This document shows, piece by piece, positions 5,116-9,827 of a DNA stretch of 9,827 nucleotides. Under the pieces are notes generated by a model. It worked only from the letters and a program-made list of their open reading frames with translations. It ran no database searches and was not told the DNA's origin. This stretch comes from JAGDXZ01 sp049966915. Its GTDB lineage: Archaea; Micrarchaeota; Micrarchaeia; Micrarchaeales; CABMGC01. The DNA lies in NCBI GenBank assembly GCA_049966915.1, contig JBMFTS010000028.1, positions 1 to 9,827 on the forward strand, in the 5' to 3' direction. The first letter of the stretch is position 1, and each line of letters begins with the position of its first letter. The position numbers and the translations under genes are program-made.

Positions 5116-6015
5116 ATGGCAAGCGAAAACTATGTTTGGTTTGATGGGAAGTTTGTAAAGCGGGCAGCCGCAAAAGTAAACGTTCTCGTGCACTCCATGC
5201 AATACGGCAGCGGCGTATTCGAGGGCGTGCGCGCGTACAAGGCAAGGAACGGCACAGCAATATTCAGGCTGGAAGATCACGTGAAGAGGTTCTTCAACAG
5301 TGCAAAGATTTATTCCATGCCACTGAAGCTTAGCCAGGAAGAGCTTGCCAAGGCAATAATAGAGACTGTGCGCAAAAACGGCAGCAAGGACTGCTATATA
5401 CGGCCGTTTGCGTTTTACACGAGCACAAGCCTGGGCGTTGCAAACGTGGGCGAGACGAGCGTAATTATTGCTACTGTTGACATGGGCAAATATTTCAAAC
5501 AGGAGGGGTTGAAATGCAAGGTGGCATCGTGGCGCAGGATAAATTCAAGCATACTGCCGCCTGAGGCAAAGGGCAGCGGCAATTACCTTAATTCGCTTCT
5601 TGCAAGCCTTGAAGCTAAGAAGGCGGGCGCCGATGAGGCAATATTGCTCACGTTCGACGGCTATGTGGCCGAAGGGCCTGGCGAGAACATATTTCTGGTA
5701 GAGGACAACACGCTTGTGACTCCAAGCAAGGAAGCCGACATTCTCATGGGCATAACAAGAGACAGCATCATAAAAATCGCAGAGAGCACTGGCATGCGAG
5801 TAGAGGAAAGGCAAGTGCACCAGGAAGAGCTGGAAACGTGCGACGAGGCGTTTTTTGCAGGCACAGCAGCAGAGATCACGCCAATAACGGAAATAAACGG
5901 AGCAAAAGTGGGCAACGGCAAAACAGGCCCCATGACAAACATGCTAATAAAGGCATACGACGATGTGGTCAGGGGCAATTCTGAGGAATTCGAGGACTGG
6001 CTAGTTTATGTCTGA
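5116..6015 (+). CDS. ilvE: branched-chain amino acid aminotransferase (class IV PLP enzyme)
   Basis: A 299-residue cytoplasmic PLP enzyme that would transfer amino groups between glutamate and the 2-oxo acids of Val, Leu and Ile. Fold-type IV landmarks are present: G31-S-G-V-F-E-G-V-R near the N-terminus, R58 in HVKRFFNSAK (phosphate contact), catalytic K152 in AKGSGNYLNSLLASLEAK, E186 in EGPGENIFLV (pyridine nitrogen contact), G212-I-T-R-D, and G249-T-A-A-E-I-T-P. Length and motifs match IlvE, whose E. coli form has the same KxGGNY and GTAAEITP landmarks. A D-amino-acid transaminase or aminodeoxychorismate lyase is less likely given the N-terminal motif and GTAAEITP. No other branched-chain biosynthesis gene is nearby, so it may serve catabolism or salvage rather than a full pathway. 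Starts at the ATG placed 27 nt after a TATA box. Confidence 0.92.
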   Translation: MASENYVWFDGKFVKRAAAKVNVLVHSMQYGSGVFEGVRAYKARNGTAIFRLEDHVKRFFNSAKIYSMPLKLSQEELAKAIIETVRKNGSKDCYIRPFAFYTSTSLGVANVGETSVIIATVDMGKYFKQEGLKCKVASWRRINSSILPPEAKGSGNYLNSLLASLEAKKAGADEAILLTFDGYVAEGPGENIFLVEDNTLVTPSKEADILMGITRDSIIKIAESTGMRVEERQVHQEELETCDEAFFAGTAAEITPITEINGAKVGNGKTGPMTNMLIKAYDDVVRGNSEEFEDWLVYV

Positions 6016-6029
6016 TCCTTGCGCATAGC

Positions 6030-6071
6030 GCACGGCACATTCTGCGCCTGCCGCATGTTTCTAAGCCGTGC
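6030..6071. terminator. stem between two convergent genes, possible bidirectional terminator
   Basis: GCACGGC (6030-6036) pairs with GCCGTGC (6065-6071), and a smaller TGCGC-ATA-GCGCA hairpin sits at 6020-6032. The region separates the convergent ends of the aminotransferase and Pth2 genes; the outer stem touches the Pth2 stop. No T tract follows on either strand, so a termination role is only suggested. Confidence 0.3.
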
Positions 6072-6424
6072 TACAGAAGTTTCAAGCTGCCGGTTAGCTT
6101 GTCTATGTCTTCACTGCGCCACGGGCCTATGCCCAATGCCGTTACTGTGCCAGGGGGCAGCTCAGTAAGCCCAGCATCCTCAACCAGCGCGCAAGGCACG
6201 TGCAAGTATTGGAATGCGGCATAAAGCTTCTTCAGCGCCTCTTCGCCGTCCACCTTCAGGACAATCTTTTTCTCGCCTTCTGCGAGCCATTGCTCTGTAA
6301 GCTCGCTGTCTTGTTTTGCGGCCGCAAAATAGCTCATAAGTGATGCATGCGCCACCTGTGCAGCAAGCTTGCCCTTGCCCATTTCAAGGTCGCTCCTTAC
6401 CACTATTACCTGTTTCAACGCCAT
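6071..6424 (-). CDS. pth2: peptidyl-tRNA hydrolase, archaeal/eukaryotic type (Pth2)
   Basis: A 117-residue cytoplasmic enzyme that releases tRNA from prematurely dropped peptidyl-tRNA. The family signature is complete: K4-Q-V-I-V-V-R-x-D-L, M15-G-K-G-K (with the catalytic Lys), Q23-V-A-H-A-S, D83-A-G-L-T87-E-L-P-P-G-T, and L97-G-I-G-P. Length is the usual 115-120 residues of archaeal Pth2, with no N-terminal anchor. The ATG at 6424 is about 30 nt from a TATA box, so the mRNA has almost no leader. It diverges from priS and converges with the aminotransferase gene. Confidence 0.95.
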   Translation of the reverse strand: MALKQVIVVRSDLEMGKGKLAAQVAHASLMSYFAAAKQDSELTEQWLAEGEKKIVLKVDGEEALKKLYAAFQYLHVPCALVEDAGLTELPPGTVTALGIGPWRSEDIDKLTGSLKLL

Positions 6425-6449
6425 TCAACCGCAAATTATGCTCGTTGCA

Positions 6450-6457
6450 TTTATAAA
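6450..6457 (-). promoter_or_regulatory. TATA box of pth2
   Basis: TTTATAAA, within the 12-nt palindrome CATTTATAAATG (6448-6459), is centred about 30 nt before the Pth2 ATG. The same palindromic core occurs at 4512-4519. Confidence 0.55.
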
Positions 6458-6481
6458 TGGTTTGCCCATCTTCTCGAAAGC

Positions 6482-6490
6482 CTATAATAT
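6482..6490 (+). promoter_or_regulatory. TATA box of priS and the downstream cluster
   Basis: CTATAATAT is centred about 26 nt before the priS ATG at 6512, consistent with a leaderless transcript. It lies back-to-back with the pth2 promoter in an 87-nt divergent region. Confidence 0.6.
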
Positions 6491-6511
6491 CTTTTCAGGC
6501 AATTTTGAATC

Positions 6512-7669
6512 ATGTCAGATGCCGGCGACAGGCTAGTGCTGTCATTAATAAAAGATTACTATGCCAGTGCCGACATGGCAGAAATAGCACCGGACAAAAT
6601 CGAGCAGAGGGAATTCGGTTTCGGGGTAATAGGCAACAAAATAGCTGGAAGGCACTATGCATTCAAAAACGCGGCAATGCTCAAGGACTATTTGGTAAAT
6701 AACGCCCCGGCCTTTGTCGATTACTCTGCTGCATATTACAAGTCGCCAGATGCCCGGCCCATGGAGAAAAAAGGCTGGCTCGGCTCCGAGCTGAGGTTTG
6801 ACCTAGACGCAAGCGATCCGAAATACGCGTGCAGCAAGCATGCGGCAAGCTGGCTTTGCGACGAAAGGCTTGATGCAGTAAAACGCGACACTCTGCTGCT
6901 TATAGAAGACTTCCTTTTCGGGGATTTCGGATTTTCGCAGAACGACATAAAGATAAACTTCAGCGGCAACCGAGGCTACCACGTTCACGTCAATTCCCAA
7001 GCAGTAATGCAGCTTGACGCCAAGGCCCGCGAGGAAATATGCAATTACATAAAGCCCGCAAAAGTGCCTGCATATGTGCTATTTCCAGACCTTTCTGGAA
7101 ATAAGCGCAAGCAAAGCTTTTCAGGTCCAAAGCCCGATGAAGGCGGATGGCGCGGCAAGTTCGCAAGGGCGTTTATAGAGCGGCTCGGTTCGGAGAGCGC
7201 CTTGGAAGAACTAGGCATAAAAGAAAGCATAGCCAAGAGGCTTTCTAAGGAAAAGGAACTGGTAGAGATGGGCATACGCAACGGCAACTGGGGCATTACG
7301 CGCATACCGATGAAAGAGATCTACTGGAACACAGCTATAGAGAAGATAGTGTGGGAAAAGTCCGTGTACATAGACGCCAATGTCACAAAAGATCCTTCGC
7401 ACCTCATGCGCCTGCCCAATACCATACACGGGGGCAGCGGCTTGCTGGCCAAGAAAATAGGCTCTGTTGCTGAACTGGAAAGCTTCGACCCGCTTAAAGA
7501 CGCGGTGGTGTTCAAGAACGGGCACGTGAGAGTGCGCGCCACTACTCCGTACGAGTTGCGCATTTGCGGCAGCACTTACGGGCCATATTCGAATGCCGAG
7601 GCTGAATTGCCAATCTGCGTTGGCGTATACCTATATTTAAAAGGTTTTGCCGACATAATCTCTATTTGA
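6512..7669 (+). CDS. priS: DNA primase small (catalytic) subunit PriS
   Basis: A 385-residue catalytic subunit of the archaeal/eukaryotic primase, which makes RNA primers for replication with PriL. The active site is visible: D97 and D99 in ELRFDLD, S151-G-N-R-G-Y-H157 for nucleotide binding, and D288 in YIDANVTKD, the third metal-binding Asp; R300-L-P-N-T-I-H-G-G-S-G-L is also diagnostic. FPDLSGNKRKQSF (191-203) starts the variable helical insertion. The zinc-knuckle region reads C107-x2-H110-x5-C116-x2-R119: the fourth position, Cys in relatives I recall such as Pyrococcus, is Arg. It is the first gene of the priS-rpl15e-pcc1-priL run and starts at an ATG 26 nt after a TATA box. Confidence 0.95.
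   Translation: MSDAGDRLVLSLIKDYYASADMAEIAPDKIEQREFGFGVIGNKIAGRHYAFKNAAMLKDYLVNNAPAFVDYSAAYYKSPDARPMEKKGWLGSELRFDLDASDPKYACSKHAASWLCDERLDAVKRDTLLLIEDFLFGDFGFSQNDIKINFSGNRGYHVHVNSQAVMQLDAKAREEICNYIKPAKVPAYVLFPDLSGNKRKQSFSGPKPDEGGWRGKFARAFIERLGSESALEELGIKESIAKRLSKEKELVEMGIRNGNWGITRIPMKEIYWNTAIEKIVWEKSVYIDANVTKDPSHLMRLPNTIHGGSGLLAKKIGSVAELESFDPLKDAVVFKNGHVRVRATTPYELRICGSTYGPYSNAEAELPICVGVYLYLKGFADIISI
7632..7642 (+). promoter_or_regulatory. possible internal TATA box for rpl15e
   Basis: TATATTTAAAA lies in the last codons of priS, centred about 42 nt before the rpl15e ATG. Initiation near 7663 would give a leader of about 15 nt with the GTGAT ribosome binding site. It would allow a highly expressed ribosomal gene to be read independently of primase. 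Confidence 0.4.
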
Positions 7670-7670
7670 A

Positions 7671-7675
7671 GTGAT
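7671..7675 (+). promoter_or_regulatory. ribosome binding site of rpl15e
   Basis: GTGAT, 3 nt before the ATG at 7679 and directly after the priS stop. Confidence 0.5.
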
Positions 7676-7678
7676 TTC

Positions 7679-8245
7679 ATGGGCTATTCAAAATACCTGG
7701 AGAAGACATTCCGCAGCGAGTATAAAGAGAGATCTGGCGCTTTTAAGGAAAGGCTTGCACAATGGCGTTCAGAAGCGCCTATACTGAGAATTCCCAAGCC
7801 AACAAACCTTGCTAGAGCCAGAAATCTCGGCTATAAGGCAAAGCAGGGCGTGATCGTTGTCAGGGTGCGTGTAAGAAGGGGCAGAAGCAAAAGGGAGAAG
7901 CCCATGGGCGGCAGAAAACCGTCAAAGATGGGCCGTTTCTACGCTTATAGGAAGTCGTTGCAATCCATCGCCGAGGAGCGTGCCGCGGCAAAATACACAA
8001 ACAGCGAAGTGCTCAACTCGTATTTCGTGGGCGAAGACGGCAACAACAAGTTCTATGAGGTAATGCTGCTCGACCGCGGGCATCCTGAAATACTTGCGGA
8101 TCCTGTGTTCAGCAAGATTGTAAGCCAGAAGGGCCGTGCCCAGCGCGGTCTCACGAGCGCGGGTAAGAGGCACAGGGGGCTGAACAAGAAAGGCAAAGGA
8201 GCTTTTACCAGAAGGCCGAGCGTGAGGGCAAGGGAAAGGTCCTGA
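7679..8245 (+). CDS. rpl15e: 50S ribosomal protein L15e (eL15)
   Basis: A 188-residue, strongly basic component of the archaeal large ribosomal subunit. Diagnostic segments are A47-R-N-L-G-Y-K-A-K-Q-G-V, the RVRVRRGRSKREKP stretch at 62-75, G78-R-K-P-S-K-M-G, and N112-S-Y-F-V-G-E-D-G followed by K-F-Y-E-V. The C-terminal tail from about 150 is Lys/Arg/Gly-rich, as expected for an rRNA-penetrating extension. Length is close to the usual 190-195. The gene begins 9 nt after priS and ends 3 nt before pcc1. Confidence 0.97.
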   Translation: MGYSKYLEKTFRSEYKERSGAFKERLAQWRSEAPILRIPKPTNLARARNLGYKAKQGVIVVRVRVRRGRSKREKPMGGRKPSKMGRFYAYRKSLQSIAEERAAAKYTNSEVLNSYFVGEDGNNKFYEVMLLDRGHPEILADPVFSKIVSQKGRAQRGLTSAGKRHRGLNKKGKGAFTRRPSVRARERS

Positions 8246-8248
8246 GCT

Positions 8249-8503
8249 ATGCGTTATTCTGCAAAGATAAAAATGCGCCTGGGAGCCGAAGCAGAAAACT
8301 ACATAAAAGTGCTAGGCAAGCCCAAGAACTACAAGAGGAGCAAGGTTGGCTTCAAGGTTTCAGGTAGCAGCGTAGAAATAAGCGTGGTTGCAGAAGACGT
8401 TACTGCACTGCTCGCGTCGCTGGGCAGCGCCATAAAACAGCTCGGCGTGGTGGCGTCGGTATCGAGAATAGCGCGTGCCGGCAGTGCGGCCAAGCACGGC
8501 TAA
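8249..8503 (+). CDS. pcc1: KEOPS complex subunit Pcc1
   Basis: An 84-residue protein with the Pcc1 alpha/beta pattern: an N-terminal strand (YSAKIKMRL), a helix (A14-E-N-Y-I-K-V-L), a Lys/Arg segment, two strands (VGFKVSG and VEISVVAED), then a long helix with A48-L-L-A-S-L-G-S-A-I-K-Q-L. The A-E-D-V-T-A-L-L-A-S-L-G-S-A-I block matches the family's 'A.D..ALRA..NS...' region. Pcc1 is the small dimerising subunit of KEOPS, which makes the t6A modification at position 37 of ANN-reading tRNAs. The assignment rests on a short, weakly conserved family. It follows rpl15e by 3 nt and shares its transcript. The other KEOPS genes (kae1, bud32, cgi121) are not in the window. Confidence 0.75.
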   Translation: MRYSAKIKMRLGAEAENYIKVLGKPKNYKRSKVGFKVSGSSVEISVVAEDVTALLASLGSAIKQLGVVASVSRIARAGSAAKHG

Positions 8504-8506
8504 AAG

Positions 8507-8520
8507 GCATATTAATATGC
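8507..8520. promoter_or_regulatory. 14-nt perfect palindrome containing the likely priL TATA box
   Basis: GCATATTAATATGC is perfectly palindromic. Its A/T core is centred 25 nt before the ATG at 8539, matching the spacing of leaderless promoters in this window, so it can be the priL TATA box. The symmetry also allows a dimeric operator or a short hairpin between pcc1 and priL. Confidence 0.45.
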
Positions 8521-8538
8521 GCTGCGCTTATGCTAATC

Positions 8539-9471
8539 ATGCAAGCCGGACAAGTCAGCAGGCAAGACCTAGAGTTTGCATACAAGTACCCTTTCAGCTC
8601 AGAGGCAAAAGAGCTCATAAAGAAGCTTGGCCAGAACAAGTATGAGGAGAAGTTTGCAACTGCCGCGCTGCTGCGCGTCAACGAGGCACTCGAGAAATCA
8701 AGAGTAGAGTTTGTAAGCACAAGCTACGAAGACCTGATGAAGACATACTTAATAAGCTACGTTTATGCGCGCATGCTTGTAAGCGCAACAGGCGATCTAT
8801 ATCTGATAAAAAGATTCGCTGCGGCGGAAGCAGAGCGTGCGGCAAGCGCCCTTGCCGTAGATTCTTTGGAAACTGTGGCAAAAGTTTCGAACGAGCTTGG
8901 CATAAAAACATCTGCCGCGGATTCTAAAGTCAACATCGACGTTTTCGAGTTCCTCAAGTTTGCGGCAGGCGCAGAAGGCCTTCATCTTCTTAGCATGAGC
9001 ATCAGCAACGGAACGGTAAGCATGAGCAAAGAGCAATCAATACTTTTGGCGAAAAGTGCCATAGCCGCAGAGATACTGAAAGGCTTGCCCATACCAAAAA
9101 GCAGCTTGCCCGGAGAAATAATAGCCATGGCCAGTGGCATCAGATTGCCATCGCAAAAGATAGCGCCAGCCGTCACCGGCGGAAAGTACGAGTGGATAGA
9201 AAAGCTTCTGCTTACCCCGATACCTGACGTGCGCCACAGGTCTGTAAACCTAATACTTGCGCCGTACCTTGTAAACGTGAGAAAGCTGGACGAGAACACT
9301 GCGGCAAACGTGATAATAGAATATATAGAAAAATGCAAACAGCTGAATCCGAACACGCGCATCAATGACTCTTACATAAAATACCAATGTAAATACGCCA
9401 AGGAGCACGGAATGAGGCCGCTTTCGCTTTCACGAGCTCGCGAACTTTTCAAGGGAGTCATAGATCTATGA
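8539..9471 (+). CDS. priL: DNA primase large subunit PriL with a PriX-like C-terminal domain lacking the Fe-S cysteines
   Basis: A 310-residue regulatory subunit of primase. Residues 1-180 fit the PriL N-terminal domain: Y17-P-F near the start, then Y76-A-R-M-L-V-S.. and R92-F-A-A-A-E-A-E-R in the helical bundle, and W/H-L-L..G-T-V about residues 149-160. The end, 217-308, does not show the Cys-rich Fe-S domain of most archaeal and eukaryotic large subunits. It reads Y-E-W-I-E-K-L-L-L-T-P-I-P-D-V-R-H-R-S, then I239-L-A-P-Y-L-V-N-V and I263-E-K-C, a pattern I associate with PriX/PriCT-type domains that lack the cluster. Only two cysteines (C266, C284) exist in the whole protein, so a 4Fe-4S cluster held by this chain is not possible. 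An in-frame ATG at 8530 adds three residues; the TATA spacing favours 8539. It ends 10 nt from the convergent orphan gene. Confidence 0.85.
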   Translation: MQAGQVSRQDLEFAYKYPFSSEAKELIKKLGQNKYEEKFATAALLRVNEALEKSRVEFVSTSYEDLMKTYLISYVYARMLVSATGDLYLIKRFAAAEAERAASALAVDSLETVAKVSNELGIKTSAADSKVNIDVFEFLKFAAGAEGLHLLSMSISNGTVSMSKEQSILLAKSAIAAEILKGLPIPKSSLPGEIIAMASGIRLPSQKIAPAVTGGKYEWIEKLLLTPIPDVRHRSVNLILAPYLVNVRKLDENTAANVIIEYIEKCKQLNPNTRINDSYIKYQCKYAKEHGMRPLSLSRARELFKGVIDL

Positions 9472-9481
9472 TCCAGCGCAG

Positions 9482-9742
9482 TCACATCTCGAAGTCCTTG
9501 GACATTTTGCCCTTGGGAAATGCTCTTCCGTTTGGCGATTCAGCCGGCAAATGCGCGTCCTCTGCGATTTTCAGCAAGTCCGCAAGCCCTACTAGCTTGT
9601 TTGTGTGCAGAATAACGTACGTGTGCCCCTGTGTTATTTTCAAGACTTCAAACCTGACTTTCTGCATTATGCCCGCTATATTTGCTCTTGCTTCGTAATA
9701 GCCTTTTTCGATCACTGCCTTGGCAATAGGATCATCTTCCAT
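9482..9742 (-). CDS. conserved-looking hypothetical protein, 86 aa
   Basis: I do not recognise the family. The protein is soluble, without signal, membrane segment or cysteine. Residues 4-26 form a predicted amphipathic helix (IAKAVIEKGYYEARANIAGI), 28-34 and 41-46 look like strands (VRFEVLK and TYVILHT), and 49-61 form another helix (LVGLADLLKIAED). The tail is Gly/Pro/Lys-rich (S69-P-N-G-R-A-F-P-K-G-K). Codon use matches neighbouring genes, and it tiles neatly against priL with a 10-nt gap, which favours a real gene over an antisense shadow. The opposite-strand frame across this region is a much less protein-like sequence. Function unknown; a nucleic-acid-binding role is only a guess from charge and size. 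Confidence 0.65.
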   Translation of the reverse strand: MEDDPIAKAVIEKGYYEARANIAGIMQKVRFEVLKITQGHTYVILHTNKLVGLADLLKIAEDAHLPAESPNGRAFPKGKMSKDFEM

Positions 9743-9752
9743 ATGGTGACAT

Positions 9753-9759
9753 CCCCCCC
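9753..9759 (-). promoter_or_regulatory. G7 run upstream of the 86-residue gene, possible ribosome binding site
   Basis: Seven consecutive G on the minus strand, 10 nt before the ATG at 9742. It is the longest G run I see in the window. It may pair with the 3' end of 16S rRNA as an off-consensus Shine-Dalgarno, or be a slippage-prone tract. A TATA-like GTTTTATAT on the minus strand (9805-9813) would give a leader of about 40 nt. No gene is supported in 9760-9827. Confidence 0.3.
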
Positions 9760-9827
9760 ATCCGTAAACGGTGTGGGCTTCCTAAGCGAACAACGGTATG
9801 ATTGATATAAAACAAAAAAAGCATATA

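Noticed and set aside
5116..6015. D-amino-acid transaminase or aminodeoxychorismate lyase as the identity of the class IV enzyme
   Set aside because: The GSGVFEGVR start, the AKGSGNYLNSLLASLEAK lysine motif and GTAAEITP fit branched-chain aminotransferases better.
9605..9805. 66-residue plus-strand ORF at the right end
   Set aside because: It runs antisense to the orphan gene, has no promoter or ribosome binding site, and a Cys/Phe-rich composition typical of shadows.
9798..9827. ATG at 9798 as the start of a gene leaving the window
   Set aside because: Only ten codons are visible and there is no TATA box at a suitable distance, so it cannot be supported.
1..9827. tRNA genes, CRISPR arrays, insertion sequences or phage genes
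   Set aside because: I found no T-arm-like GGTTCRAATCC sequence, no regularly spaced direct repeats, and no transposase or integrase motifs on either strand.

Overview
The window is archaeal. It carries the two-subunit archaeal/eukaryotic primase (PriS and PriL), ribosomal protein eL15, the KEOPS subunit Pcc1, a Pth2-type peptidyl-tRNA hydrolase, an archaeal prepilin/preflagellin peptidase and a COG1395-like HTH regulator. Most genes have an A/T-rich TATA box centred about 25-30 nt before the start codon, as expected of leaderless archaeal transcripts. Isoleucine is often AUA, intergenic gaps are short, and base composition by eye is intermediate. The shortened, metal-site-poor primase and a superoxide dismutase that looks like the one from thermoacidophiles would suit a DPANN lineage such as Micrarchaeota (ARMAN-like) from an acidic, oxic site. 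That placement is inference, not something a marker here proves.

Layout, left to right. (1) 1-1437: possible tail of an unidentified gene, then a membrane-anchored extracellular PQQ-like beta-propeller (minus). (2) 1607-2641: a minus-strand pair, Fe/Mn superoxide dismutase followed 12 nt later by a PPOX flavin/F420-type split-barrel protein; this looks like an oxidative-stress operon. (3) 2744-3613: COG1395-type regulator (plus), divergent from the SOD. (4) 3625-4482: A24 membrane aspartyl peptidase (minus), convergent with the regulator. (5) 4483-5115: a 219-nt gene-free gap with a candidate structured RNA (about 4543-4687), a small winged-helix regulator (4702-5013), and a strong hairpin terminator. 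(6) 5116-6015: branched-chain aminotransferase family protein (plus), convergent with Pth2 (6071-6424, minus). (7) 6512-9471: a plus-strand information-processing cluster, priS - rpl15e - pcc1 - priL. (8) 9482-9742: an unrecognised 86-residue protein (minus), convergent with priL.

The points that most deserve a second look are: the gap at 4543-4687, where a palindromic TATA box, nested inverted repeats and a T5 run together look like an undescribed small RNA or structured leader; PriL, whose C-terminal part lacks the four Fe-S cysteines and instead resembles the PriX-type domain; PriS, which seems to have lost one ligand of its zinc knuckle; and the beta-propeller, in which six of seven blade-turn motifs carry an N-glycosylation sequon.
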